A stretch of 64,000 nt of DNA from Fervidobacterium gondwanense DSM 13020 (GCF_900143265.1 NZ_FRDJ01000008.1:1-64000), one strand, 5' to 3'. Positions 52,764-62,188 are shown, counted from the first letter of the stretch. Numbers and translations: made by a program. Notes: a model not told the origin generated them from the sequence alone.

Positions 52764-52793
52764 TTTTGGTTAACTTCGCATATTGTGGATCCT

Positions 52794-54566
52794 TTATTTT
52801 CTAAATGTTGTCCATACGGTGAATGTTGGTAATCCTTCCTTCGATTGGACAACATTTCCTATACTCTTGTGACAGCCAAAGAAGTTCATCTGCCTTGCTA
52901 CGAAAATTACTGGTAAGTACTTGTAATACAGTTCCTGCCACTCATCGTATAGAGTTTTTCGCTTTTTTTGATTCATTTCGATCTGTGCTTTTTCAAATAT
53001 GTCCCAAATTCGTTTCTCCCAATCAAACATTTCAGAGAATACAGGTGATGGAGGATTCGTATTCTTATCCATTGTTGAATAGTGCCAGTAGTACAGCTGC
53101 TGACCTGGTTGCCATATTGCTTTCCTAAGCTGTGGGTCTGGTTGGTTACCGAATGCGCGGATACCACATTCGAAGTTACCTGCGCCGAACATTTGTCCAA
53201 CGACTGACGAATCAAGTATTTGGAGATTTGTTTTAACGCCTATTTTCTTAAGTTCCTCACTGAATACATAAGCAATTTGTTGGTAATCTTTTGGTTGGTT
53301 TTGAACAAGTATTGTGAATTCAAACGTTGTGCCGTCGGGGAAGTCTCTTAAGCCGTCCTTGTTTTTATCAACTAACCCGAGTGAATCAAGAATGCTCGCG
53401 GCTTTCTTCAAATCAAACGACCTCATCAACTGCTCAACCTTTGGATTGTAGAACGCTTTATTCGTCGGTAGTACAAGACCACCACCAGGAATTGCGAGGC
53501 CATTGTAGATTTCTTCAATTATCCTTTCTCTGTTTAAAGCATATTCCATAGCTTCTCTGAATTCAGTTTTCCTGAACAACTCTCTTAGCTTTGGATTAGC
53601 GACATCAAAGTTGAAAGCTATGTGGACTGGGCTTGGAGTAGAGCCTATTGGTTTGGAAGCAAATAGTAGATATGGGGCATTCCCAGCAACTTCGATTTGC
53701 TTTAGTCTTGGATAATCTGATGCCGAAACAGCAGTGTAATCTATTTCACCAGCAATAAATTTAGCTAATCTTATCTCTGCGTCCTTTATGATTAGATATT
53801 CCAGCTTATCGAAGTAGGGAAGCTGGTTGCCGTATTTATCTTTTTTCCAGAAATAAGGGTTCTTCTCAAGGACGATTTTCTGGTCAACTATAACTTGTGA
53901 AAGTTTATATGGTCCATTGACTACGATCTCAGAAGGAGGGGTATTTGTTAGCCAGAGTTTATTAACAGATGCTAAGTCGTTCTTATCAATAAGGGGTTCG
54001 AGCTTGTGTTTTGGATATATGTACACGGCGGTTAAGACTGTTAAGAATGCGCCATATGGTGATGGTAAGTCTGCTCTTACAACCTTGTTGTTAATCTTCG
54101 TCCATGTGACGGGTTTATTCACGCCCTTTTCATCTGGTATCGTGAACCTGTCGACCGAATTACCGCGAGCATATTTGTTCATGACAAAGTATTGCATCGT
54201 AAATATCACGTCATCTGCCGTTATCGGTTTGCCATCAGACCAGTATGCATCTCTTATGTAAAACCATACTTGCTTTCCATCACTTGAGACAGTCCATGAT
54301 TTTGCAATTGCAGGTCTAATCTCGTTTGTTATAGGATGGTATTCAACGAGTGGGGACATAAGTGGTCCCATGATAACACTGTACGCCGATGAATCAAGCG
54401 AACCGTAGAGCAGGAATGATTCAGGTGTTGAAGGCAATGCTAATCTTAAAGTACCACCGAGTTTCGGCTGAGCAGAATTTGTTAACATTGCGTCTTCTAT
54501 GAAGAAATCCGTTGCCGTGAAAACCACCGCTATCAGAATCCACAGAACAAAGAGAACCCTTTTCAT
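52794..54566 (-). CDS. oppA: OppA-type solute-binding protein
   Basis: 590 residues, family 5 of bacterial solute-binding proteins (about 540-600 residues). Signal peptide about 1-20 without a lipobox Cys, so the mature protein is likely free in the periplasm or toga space. Core motifs: P-L-V-E-Y-H-P, W-T-V-S-S-D-G-K, W-S-D-G-K-P-I-T-A-D-D-V. ATG at 54566 with GGAGGTGAAGGGG. Such proteins bind peptides or glycans; the salvage genes around it point to muropeptides, by inference only. Confidence 0.9.
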   Translation of the reverse strand: MKRVLFVLWILIAVVFTATDFFIEDAMLTNSAQPKLGGTLRLALPSTPESFLLYGSLDSSAYSVIMGPLMSPLVEYHPITNEIRPAIAKSWTVSSDGKQVWFYIRDAYWSDGKPITADDVIFTMQYFVMNKYARGNSVDRFTIPDEKGVNKPVTWTKINNKVVRADLPSPYGAFLTVLTAVYIYPKHKLEPLIDKNDLASVNKLWLTNTPPSEIVVNGPYKLSQVIVDQKIVLEKNPYFWKKDKYGNQLPYFDKLEYLIIKDAEIRLAKFIAGEIDYTAVSASDYPRLKQIEVAGNAPYLLFASKPIGSTPSPVHIAFNFDVANPKLRELFRKTEFREAMEYALNRERIIEEIYNGLAIPGGGLVLPTNKAFYNPKVEQLMRSFDLKKAASILDSLGLVDKNKDGLRDFPDGTTFEFTILVQNQPKDYQQIAYVFSEELKKIGVKTNLQILDSSVVGQMFGAGNFECGIRAFGNQPDPQLRKAIWQPGQQLYYWHYSTMDKNTNPPSPVFSEMFDWEKRIWDIFEKAQIEMNQKKRKTLYDEWQELYYKYLPVIFVARQMNFFGCHKSIGNVVQSKEGLPTFTVWTTFRK

Positions 54567-54600
54567 GCCCCTTCACCTCCAAAGTGAGATAGTCAAACTT

Positions 54601-54628
54601 ATTATATTCCCTATTCCACTTTTCTCAA
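54601..54628 (-). promoter_or_regulatory. Promoter of the oppA arm with an overlapping inverted repeat
   Basis: Minus strand TTGAGA (54623-54628), 16-bp spacer, perfect TATAAT (54601-54606). The -35 is one half of an inverted repeat TCTCAA-N12-TTGAGA (54623-54646), which could be an operator for the GntR regulator encoded in the other arm. Confidence 0.65.
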
Positions 54629-54899
54629 AATAAAGAAAAATTGAGAGAAGAGGAGCTTATGAACAATAATTGACCTTATTTTTTGATTTCTTATGTTATG
54701 TCAAAAAAGCAAGAAATTGTTAAAAGATATAAATGTTATATCATTAAGATATACGTCTGAAACTCTGCCAATCACTTCTTTGGCCTTGATTTAGATTTGA
54801 CCTGAAATCGTAATGTCATACCTTTGAATACGTTTTATGCTTTAGAAAGATTTAATTTTACATATATGAGTGTAGTAGTAAGTAGTAATAGGTAAGGTA

Positions 54900-55827
54900 T
54901 GCACGCTTTTTACGGTTGATGTTATTTCCGATCTGAAGGAATGGTTCTTTGGAGCGCACTGCGTCGATAGTACGAATAGTCAAGTTTGTTTTGCAATCAA
55001 ACAGTCTCAGATATTGTCCATGCTTCTTGAGATAAAACTGGGGTGAAATAACTAGTGTAGATGGTAAGCCAGTAGACACTGTAGTTTATTTTTAGACATC
55101 TGTGGATTCATGTTAAATTCGAAAGAAGTATGAAGTGAGTAGAACGGCAATTTCCGAAGTTCAGCCGCACCTTATCTGAAATCAGACAAACAGCACTTTA
55201 AGTGCCGAAAGAGATGAATCCTTCTGGTTGAAGTTCTTTAAAGGATTTTGGGTAGTGGAAAAGAAATTGTTCAATTCTTGCGATATGGAATCACCTTGGT
55301 TCAGATGGAAAATCACGATGTCACGCGAAGAGTTTGAACAGAGTATCAGTAAGAGACTTCCTGCCAGAGAAAAAGCAGACCAAATATTGAAAGTGGATGC
55401 GGTGAGAACAGTTGAAGGTAAAGTTATACATGTTAACGAGCTCAACTCTCAATGGTGAACATAAAGATTTAATCGCCATTTGAAGAGGTAAGAGTGGCTT
55501 AGTCATAACCTTGCGGATCATAGCAGAGAACGGTGTGTACGATGTTGATAAAGAGTACAACATACGTTTCGTTAGAAGGCTGACTAAATCGATAACAGGC
55601 TTTTCAAGAGACATTCTTCTCGAAAGCAACGCTTTGACAATTGTAAACGACTATTCAGTTGTGCCGAGTGGTTACTTCGAGCTTCTCGTTGAAAGAAGAG
55701 ACAATAGAATACCTCAGGTTACATTCTACGGGGTGGCAATGACCACGATGTTGGTATGAGTCAGTATGGTGCTAATAACCTGGCAAGAAGGGGAAGAGAT
55801 TATCAAGAGACTCTTAGTGCATTGTAA
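54900..55827 (+). pseudogene. Decayed SpoIID-type lytic transglycosylase gene
   Basis: Pieces of a SpoIID/LytB domain lie in order in different frames. From 55042: G-E-I-T-S-V-D-G-K-P-V-D-T, then three in-frame stops, then E-S-P-W-F-R-W-K-I-T-M-S-R-E-E-F (55288 on) to a stop at 55458. From about 55500 in another frame: V-Y-D-V-D-K-E-Y-N-I-R-F-V-R-R. From about 55737 in a third frame: H-D-V-G-M-S-Q-Y-G-A, the hallmark end motif, to TAA at 55827. Upstream of 55040 only weak similarity remains, so the start is uncertain. SpoIID cleaves glycan strands with anhydroMurNAc ends. The rest of the 1.3-kb gap (54629-54900) holds nothing I can name. Confidence 0.8.
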
Positions 55828-55870
55828 GAAGAGGAAACTGTGAAAATGGATTAATTCAATCAGGAGGACA

Positions 55871-56953
55871 ATGAAGATGGTAAGGAATGGAATCGATGTG
55901 CTTGATTATCAGTCTCTCAAAAATTACAGAATAGGCTTGGTCAGTAATTATTCTTCAGTTAATTCTAAGGGTGAACTGCTTACAGACATACTTCTAAGTA
56001 AGGGATTAACTCTTAGAAAACTCTTTATACCAGAGCACGGACTTTATCTAGCAGCAGACGGAATGGAGATATCTGATTTTTTTCACCCTAAGTTAGGAAT
56101 TCCAGTTATAAGCGTTTACGGAACTAGAGATGAAGTCTCTTGTGAGATGCTCGAAGATGTCGATTTGATAATGTACGACATTCAAGACGTGGGTCTTAGA
56201 TATTACACCTTCATCTACGCTTTAGCCAATATGATGAAAGCTGCAGCAAAGTGCGGCGTAAAATTTCTCATCTTAGACAGGTTTAACTTGCTTGGAAGAA
56301 AGGTCTTTGGCCCAAGAATGCCAGAGGGTATTAATTCAATAATCGGCGGTTATGAACTTCCTGTACAGTATGGCCTGACAACGGGTGAACTCGCATTGTA
56401 TTACAAGAAATACCTTAAGCTCGATATAGATTTGGAGATTGTACGGTGCGAAAATTGGAACGGGGAGGCGTTTCCAGAAACAGGAATTTTTTGGAACGTT
56501 CCTTCCCCTAATCTTCCAACGTTTTCATCACTATTGTGCTACGCAGGCATATGCTTTTTCGAAGCAACTAATTTGAGCGTTGGAAGGGGCACTACAAAGC
56601 CTTTCGAATTCTTAGGTGCACCCTGGGTTGATGAAAATGACATGTACGAGTATCTCAAGCATAGATTTCCGAATCTTTTCTGCCGGAAACGGCAGTTTAT
56701 ACCTCAGTATAGGGAATACGCACAAAATGTATGTAACGGCGTTGAATTTTTCCCAAAGCAGGATGATAACTTCTTTGAAATCGCGGTTGCATTGTTTGAG
56801 TATTTTGAAAAATATGAAGAGTTTAAAGTTGATTATCAAAGGTTGGAAGTTTTCACAGGTGTGAGGGAATTCATGAAAAATAAAGAAAAATTCTTGAGTT
56901 TTGACCTTTGTTCATACCTCGAGTATGTGGAGGATCTACTCTTGTACAATTAA
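55871..56953 (+). CDS. namZ: NamZ-type exo-beta-N-acetylmuramidase (DUF1343)
   Basis: 360 residues from ATG at 55871, or 358 from the ATG at 55877, which has better spacing from AGGAGG. Family motifs: E55-H56-G, Y-D103-I-Q-D106-V-G-L-R-Y-Y-T-F, D-R-F-N-L-L-G (usually D-R-P-N-P), and E-A-T-N-L-S-V-G-R-G-T-T-K-P-F-E. NamZ releases MurNAc from the non-reducing end of peptidoglycan fragments. The Bacillus enzyme is secreted; this one has no signal peptide, so it probably works in the cytosol. Starts the plus arm, 25 bp before nagZ. Confidence 0.9.
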   Translation: MKMVRNGIDVLDYQSLKNYRIGLVSNYSSVNSKGELLTDILLSKGLTLRKLFIPEHGLYLAADGMEISDFFHPKLGIPVISVYGTRDEVSCEMLEDVDLIMYDIQDVGLRYYTFIYALANMMKAAAKCGVKFLILDRFNLLGRKVFGPRMPEGINSIIGGYELPVQYGLTTGELALYYKKYLKLDIDLEIVRCENWNGEAFPETGIFWNVPSPNLPTFSSLLCYAGICFFEATNLSVGRGTTKPFEFLGAPWVDENDMYEYLKHRFPNLFCRKRQFIPQYREYAQNVCNGVEFFPKQDDNFFEIAVALFEYFEKYEEFKVDYQRLEVFTGVREFMKNKEKFLSFDLCSYLEYVEDLLLYN

Positions 56954-56978
56954 AACCGGAATCTTAGGAGGGGATTTA

Positions 56979-58487
56979 GTGAGAAGGATAAACGAGGAAA
57001 GTATCGGAAAACTATTTATGATTGGCATTTACGGTACGGAGCTAACAAAAGAGACGAGAGATGTTCTTGCACACATAAGACCTGGGTCTGTCATTCTTTT
57101 CTCTCGCAATATAGTAGGTCCAGAGCAAGTTAGGAAACTGATAGATGATATATCCAACTTCCTTGGTTACAAACCTATCATCGCTGTTGACCAAGAAGGC
57201 GGGAATGTTGTGAGGCTGAAAGATGGATTCAACACCCTCCCAAGTCCAATGGCTTGTGCTGCAAGCCGCGATGTAGAGCTCTTCAAGAAGGCAGTCTACT
57301 TAACATCCTTGGAGATGAGAGCAGTCGGTGTGGATTGGAATTTGGCCCCTGTTGTAGATATAAACGTTAATCCGTTGAATCCAGTAATCGGAATACGCTC
57401 TTTTGGCGACGAGCCAGAAATTGTAACTAAGTTTTCGAACGCTTTCGTGGAAGCGTCGGAAGAGGCAGGAGTTGCGACGTGCTTAAAACACTTCCCCGGT
57501 TTGGGAAGCGTTTCAATCGATCCGCACTTTGACCTGCCAGTCATAAACAAGACAATTGATGAACTACTCAATTTTGATTTGGTACCTTTCAAAAATGTGA
57601 AATGCAATGCATGGATGCCGTCTCATGTGTACTTTCCAAGAATTCAAAAAGATGGTCTGCCAGCCTCTCTATCTTCAGAAATAGTAGATATAGCCAGAAT
57701 TAGACTTGGTTTCGACGGTGTTATAATAGTTGATGATTTACTTATGGGAGGTACTGGCAAATTTACAATAGAAGAAAAAACGTTGAAAGCATTCAACGCG
57801 GGGAACGATATCTTGACTATCTGCCACGAACCGGAAAAACAAATAAGAGCATTCGACAATTTCTGTGAATACGTTAACCAAAATACTGACCTGAAAAGGC
57901 GAATCATAGAAAGTTTAGATCGTATAGAAAATTCATTCAGCAAGGTTAAGTCTCACGCTCTTTTTGAACACATAGATAATGGACGTTTTGTTAGAGAAGC
58001 AAAGGGAACGATAGATGAGCTCGTTAGAAAATCCATCACCATTGTAAATCTGCGCGATTATTCATTGCCTCTCGAAGAGGTAGACATGGTATTAACAATG
58101 CTTGGTGTTCCTGGTTCTCCAGTTGTGGATCAATCTCTGCCAGTTCCTCAGATAACGCAAGAACTTTCAAGACTATTCAACGCTTATTTTGAGATTATCT
58201 CTGATACGAAATTGCCAGAAATAGAGAAAGTTAAGGGTAAAAAAATCCTCTTATTCACTTTCGATATGTACAGAAGCAAGTCACTCGTTAATTTCATAAA
58301 AGAGCTCGACTCATATTCCAAACTGCTACTTATCGCTCTTAAAAATCCATATGATGCTTTTTATTCGAGAAACTCTATTGTCCTTTACGGTTCATCGGCG
58401 ACACATCAGAGAATATTGCTTGACGTACTTTTAGGAAAAGTACATGCCGAAGGTAAACTACCAGTCAAACCATTGGAGGTGGTGTAA
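56979..58487 (+). CDS. nagZ: NagZ, GH3 beta-N-acetylglucosaminidase
   Basis: 502 residues from GTG at 56979 with AGGAGG 7 bp before. GH3 TIM barrel (1-330) with K-H-F-P-G-L-G, the acid/base dyad D181-P-H183 (usually D-S-H), and nucleophile D252 in I-I-V-D-D-L-L-M. A second domain (about 370-502) follows, as in Bacillus-type two-domain NagZ. It removes GlcNAc from muropeptides. No signal peptide, so cytosolic. Overlaps murQ by one base. Confidence 0.92.
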   Translation: MRRINEESIGKLFMIGIYGTELTKETRDVLAHIRPGSVILFSRNIVGPEQVRKLIDDISNFLGYKPIIAVDQEGGNVVRLKDGFNTLPSPMACAASRDVELFKKAVYLTSLEMRAVGVDWNLAPVVDINVNPLNPVIGIRSFGDEPEIVTKFSNAFVEASEEAGVATCLKHFPGLGSVSIDPHFDLPVINKTIDELLNFDLVPFKNVKCNAWMPSHVYFPRIQKDGLPASLSSEIVDIARIRLGFDGVIIVDDLLMGGTGKFTIEEKTLKAFNAGNDILTICHEPEKQIRAFDNFCEYVNQNTDLKRRIIESLDRIENSFSKVKSHALFEHIDNGRFVREAKGTIDELVRKSITIVNLRDYSLPLEEVDMVLTMLGVPGSPVVDQSLPVPQITQELSRLFNAYFEIISDTKLPEIEKVKGKKILLFTFDMYRSKSLVNFIKELDSYSKLLLIALKNPYDAFYSRNSIVLYGSSATHQRILLDVLLGKVHAEGKLPVKPLEVV

Positions 58488-59431
58488 TGAAAAAAGATGA
58501 TTTCAAAGAAGAGAAGACAATGTTCGAAGGACTCGAAACAGAGAGAGTCAATCCTGTCTCGCAGGAAATAGACAGGTTAGACGTAATGAGCATTTTGCGA
58601 ATAGTAAATGATGAGGATAAAAAGGTTGCAAATGCTGTTGAAAAAGTTATTAACAAAATCGCCATGGTGATTGATTATTGCATTGAAGCGATAAAGAGTG
58701 GCGGCAGGGTTATATATGCCGGAGCAGGTACGAGCGGGAGAATAGGTTTTATCGATGCGGTTGAAGTTGTACCAACGTTTGGGGTACCTGAAGGTGTTTT
58801 TGTACCTTTAATAGCTGGAGGAGAAGAAGCACTCAGAAGGTCTGTTGAAGCAGTTGAAGATAACTTCGAACTTGGACGTGAAGACGCAAGAAGGATAGAG
58901 ATAAACAGCAACGATATGGTTATAGGCATAACCGCAAGTGGTAGGACCCCTTATGTTGCGGGTGTTTTGGACTACGCCCGGGAAAACGGTGCACGTACAG
59001 CATTGATTTGCAATGTCAATAAACCAGCACTTTCTGGGTTTGCCGATATTGTTATCTCCATAGAAACTGGACCTGAAGTTATATCTGGAAGCACGAGGAT
59101 GAAAGCAGGTACATCACAGAAGATGGTCTTAAATATGATAAGCACTACAACAATGATTAAATTGGGAAAAGTATACAAGAACTACATGGTTGATGTGTTA
59201 GTGCTTAATGAAAAACTGCGTGAGCGAGCAATAAGAATCATAATGAAAACAACAAGTACTGACTACAAAACGGCTTCAGAATTCCTTGCGAAAGCTAACA
59301 ACTCACCAAAGATAGCAATCCTCATGATACTAACCGGCAAGAGTAAAGAGGAGTGTCAACAGCTATTTGGAAAATACACAAGTATATCTGACGTGCTATT
59401 ACATCTGTTAGACAAGAAAAATGAGTGCTGA
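58487..59431 (+). CDS. murQ: MurQ, N-acetylmuramic acid 6-phosphate etherase
   Basis: 314 residues. SIS domain with G-A-G-T-S-G-R-I-G and D-A-V-E93, and A-V-E124, at the places of the two catalytic glutamates of E. coli MurQ; G-P-E-V-I-S-G-S-T-R-M-K-A-G-T is the family hallmark. It cuts the lactyl ether, giving GlcNAc-6-P and D-lactate. Start overlaps the nagZ stop (TAATG). Confidence 0.97.
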   Translation: MKKDDFKEEKTMFEGLETERVNPVSQEIDRLDVMSILRIVNDEDKKVANAVEKVINKIAMVIDYCIEAIKSGGRVIYAGAGTSGRIGFIDAVEVVPTFGVPEGVFVPLIAGGEEALRRSVEAVEDNFELGREDARRIEINSNDMVIGITASGRTPYVAGVLDYARENGARTALICNVNKPALSGFADIVISIETGPEVISGSTRMKAGTSQKMVLNMISTTTMIKLGKVYKNYMVDVLVLNEKLRERAIRIIMKTTSTDYKTASEFLAKANNSPKIAILMILTGKSKEECQQLFGKYTSISDVLLHLLDKKNEC

Positions 59432-59446
59432 AGGGGTGGTTGATAA

Positions 59447-60163
59447 ATGGACAAAAATGTTATTCCATTATACTATCGCATATACAACGAACTTCGTAAC
59501 AGGATACTAAGTGGATATTACAAAGATGGAAAACTTCCACCCGAAATGGAACTCTGTGCCGAATTTGATGCGAGTAGAATAACAATAAGAAATGCCCTAG
59601 AACAGCTGAGAAGAGAAGGACTAATATCGCGTTCTAAAGGACTTGGGACTTTCATCAAGAAGTTCGAAAGTGAAGAGCAGTTGACAAAGTTAACCGGTTT
59701 TACTGATGAAATGAAAGGTCGAAAAGTAACATCTAAGGTGCTTGAGAATCGTCTTGTCAATATTCCGGCAGAAGCGCAAGAATGCTTTGGCTTAGCATCG
59801 GGAACACTTGTTGTGTTGTTAAAGAGAATTCGTTACATTGACGAAAAGCCCATTGCTATTGAATCAGCTTATCTCAATCCATCTGTTGATTTGAGGTTGT
59901 TGAACGTTCTTCACAAGGACATGGAGAAGGAATCCCTTTACCACTTCATCCAAAACGAACTGTCCATCAACCTGGCATATGCAGAAGAAATTTTGGAAGT
60001 TACTAAACTCTCTAAAGACGAGGCTAATTTACTTGGCGTAAAACCAGGTGAATGTGCGATACTCAGAAAAAGGTTTACTTATACTGATACACAAAAATGT
60101 ATCGAGTACGTTCTCTCAATTTACCGCGGTGACGAATACAAATTCAAAGTTGTAAGAAAGTGA
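59447..60163 (+). CDS. GntR/HutC-family regulator of the salvage island
   Basis: 238 residues: an N-terminal winged helix (Y-R-I-Y-N-E-L-R-N-R-I, later A-S-R-I-T-I-R-N-A-L-E-Q-L-R) and a C-terminal UTRA ligand domain (about 85-235). Members of this subfamily sense sugar phosphates such as GlcNAc-6-P or GlcN-6-P (NagR). Inside the operon between murQ and the kinase, it most likely represses both arms. ATG at 59447, AAGGGGTGG upstream. Confidence 0.88.
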   Translation: MDKNVIPLYYRIYNELRNRILSGYYKDGKLPPEMELCAEFDASRITIRNALEQLRREGLISRSKGLGTFIKKFESEEQLTKLTGFTDEMKGRKVTSKVLENRLVNIPAEAQECFGLASGTLVVLLKRIRYIDEKPIAIESAYLNPSVDLRLLNVLHKDMEKESLYHFIQNELSINLAYAEEILEVTKLSKDEANLLGVKPGECAILRKRFTYTDTQKCIEYVLSIYRGDEYKFKVVRK

Positions 60164-60172
60164 GGAAAGCGG

Positions 60173-61054
60173 ATGATTGCTCTTGGCATAGACGGCGGTG
60201 GAACGTCTACAAAGGTTTGCTTAGCTATTCCAGATAGAAAGGTTGTGATATTGGAGTTCTCGATACCATGTGGAATCAACCTTACTTCCACGCCGTCTGA
60301 TATTCAGCTGGAAATTCTAAACAAAATACGAGATGAGATAAATAGGAGAACCTCAGGATTAGAGTTTTTTGATAGTGTAATAATCTCAATCTCTGGTGGT
60401 GGTTCGTCTTCGAGAAGACTCAACTTCAAAAATCTCGTTTCTACTGTTTTTAGAGCGGGAAAGATAATTGTGCTTTCAGACATCGAAGTGTTAAAGGAAA
60501 TAGTTTTGAAAGGCAGAACTGGTATATTGGTGATATGCGGCACTGGGAGCATAGCCATCTCTCACACAGGAAAAAGAGTGGGTGGTTGGGGACACCTGTT
60601 TGGAGATGAAGCAAGTGCGTTTTCGATTTCTTTGGAAATATTCAGAAGATTTTTTGAATATATAGATGGAGTTGAAGAATACGACAAGATTTTTGATGTG
60701 CTCTTAAACTTTTACAAAGTCACTAGCGTATTTGACTTGACTACTATCCAGCTCGAAAGTGATTTCAAAAGAAAGATAGCGTCCTTTACCGAACATGCAC
60801 CGCTAACGCCTCTTGTTAGGAAAATTATAGATGAACAGCTAACTAAACTCACGCAGAAAATTTCCTACCTCGCATCCACAGAGAATGTGTCCGATATATA
60901 CTATTTCGGTGGAACGTTTAAGAACGAATACTTCACTCAAGTGTTTTGCAAAAAACTCCACCGTTTCAACCTCCATTATTCTGACATAAAACCGCACGTT
61001 GAACTTGCACTTGATGCGCCTCATTTTTTGGAAGCAAGCAAAAACAATACGTGA
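60173..61054 (+). CDS. BadF/BadG-family amino-sugar kinase, MurK/NagK-like
   Basis: 293 residues with the ASKHA phosphate-1 loop G-I-D-G-G-G-T-S-T-K at the N-terminus, S-I-S-G-G-G-S-S and C-G-T-G-S-I-A, then V-G-G-W-G-H-L-F-G-D-E-A-S, the GlcNAc-kinase hallmark. Enzymes of this family phosphorylate GlcNAc, and MurK from Clostridium acts on MurNAc as well. No MurNAc-PTS is seen, so this kinase would supply both GlcNAc-6-P for NagA and MurNAc-6-P for MurQ. RBS GAGGAAAGCGG. Confidence 0.87.
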   Translation: MIALGIDGGGTSTKVCLAIPDRKVVILEFSIPCGINLTSTPSDIQLEILNKIRDEINRRTSGLEFFDSVIISISGGGSSSRRLNFKNLVSTVFRAGKIIVLSDIEVLKEIVLKGRTGILVICGTGSIAISHTGKRVGGWGHLFGDEASAFSISLEIFRRFFEYIDGVEEYDKIFDVLLNFYKVTSVFDLTTIQLESDFKRKIASFTEHAPLTPLVRKIIDEQLTKLTQKISYLASTENVSDIYYFGGTFKNEYFTQVFCKKLHRFNLHYSDIKPHVELALDAPHFLEASKNNT

Positions 61055-61113
61055 CGAAATGGTAAAACAATCAATCCCGAACTGGTAAGTGATAACATTT
61101 ATTAGCAAGAATT

Positions 61114-61140
61114 GGCATTTGCATGTGGTTTGCAATTGCC
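61114..61140. other. Stem-loop after the kinase gene
   Basis: GGCATTTGCA (61114-61123) and TGCAATTGCC (61131-61140) form a 10-bp stem with one mismatch and a 7-nt loop. No T run follows, so it is not a classic terminator. Confidence 0.35.
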
Positions 61141-61173
61141 TAGCGACGCATACTTAACTCTCAAGACAAATTT

Positions 61174-61206
61174 AAACAGCTCATGGATTTCAACCACGAG
61201 CTGTTT
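61174..61206. terminator. Possible terminator between the converging salvage and second opp operons
   Basis: Perfect 9-bp repeat AAACAGCTC/GAGCTGTTT around a loop that can form a further TGG/CCA pair. The following bases (ATGGTTTAGATTTATAATTT) are T-rich but broken. Convergent genes lie on both sides. Confidence 0.5.
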
Positions 61207-61243
61207 ATGGTTTAGATTTATAATTTCAGTGGCATGAATGCAC

Positions 61244-62188
61244 TTAATACAGTACACATCTTATTTTTCTACCGTTCACTTGTCGTAGTTCCACGGGGTT
61301 TTTGCACTCTAGTTTTGAAAATTTGCACCTTGGTTCGAATGGGCAACCTGGTGGTGGGGTAATAAGGCTTGGCGGCTCTCCTATATCAACCATTTTTGTC
61401 GTATTTGCCTTTTCCGGGTCAGGTGCCGCTTCTTTGAGGAGCATTGTGTATGGATGCATTGGTTTGTTCACTATATCCTTTGCATTTCCCTCTTCAACAA
61501 CTAAACCTGCGTACATGACAGCTATTCTATCTGAAACGTACTTGGCAGCTGCCAGGTCGTGTGTTACATGAATAAATGAAATGTGAAATTCTTCTTTTAG
61601 TTTAATCATAAGGTTTAATATGCCAGATTTGATTGAAACATCAAGCATTGAAGTTGGTTCGTCCGCTAATATTATCCTTGGCTTGGTTATGATCGCTCGA
61701 GCAAATACTACTCTCTGTCTTTGACCGCCGGACAGCTCGTGTGGAAACTTTTCTAAGTAATTGTCAACAGGTGTGAGCTCCACTTCGGTCAGGACGTTTT
61801 CCAGGGTCTGGCTTTTGTCTGGAATTTTGTGAATTTTCAGTGGCCTTTCTAATATGTGCGATAGTCTCTTAGTTGGATTTAGTGAAGCGAACGGGTCTTG
61901 GAAGACCATCTGAACCTGCCTTCTAAATTCAAGTTCTTCCCTCCGATTCATTTTACTTGGAACCTGTTTTCCGAATAATTCAATACTTCCTGACGTTGGT
62001 TCGTATATTCTTGCAAGAACTCTCAAAAACGTTGTTTTGCCACAACCGCTTTCTCCAACAACTGATACTATTTCATTTTCGTAGAGTTCTAAATCTATTC
62101 CACGTAAAGCTTTTAGGGTGAACATTTTGAATCCTTTTCTGATTAAGAATTCTTTGGTTAGGTTCTTTACAATCAGTATAGATGACAT
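61244..62188 (-). CDS. OppF-type ATP-binding protein of the second transporter
   Basis: 314 residues from ATG at 62188 (AGGTGGG); a GTG three codons earlier is possible. Walker A G-E-S-G-C-G-K-T, signature L-S-G-G-Q-R-Q-R, Walker B I-I-L-A-D-E-P, and the C-terminal C-P-F-E-P-R-C extension. Its start overlaps the OppD2 stop by 16 bp. The closest relatives are oligopeptide or oligosaccharide importers; in Thermotogota many such systems carry sugars, so the substrate is open. Confidence 0.9.
   Translation of the reverse strand: MSSILIVKNLTKEFLIRKGFKMFTLKALRGIDLELYENEIVSVVGESGCGKTTFLRVLARIYEPTSGSIELFGKQVPSKMNRREELEFRRQVQMVFQDPFASLNPTKRLSHILERPLKIHKIPDKSQTLENVLTEVELTPVDNYLEKFPHELSGGQRQRVVFARAIITKPRIILADEPTSMLDVSIKSGILNLMIKLKEEFHISFIHVTHDLAAAKYVSDRIAVMYAGLVVEEGNAKDIVNKPMHPYTMLLKEAAPDPEKANTTKMVDIGEPPSLITPPPGCPFEPRCKFSKLECKNPVELRQVNGRKIRCVLY

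Noticed and set aside
54858-55079. A 73-codon minus-strand frame in the gap before the spoIID remnant
   Set aside because: No ribosome-binding site or homology; it overlaps the decaying spoIID gene.
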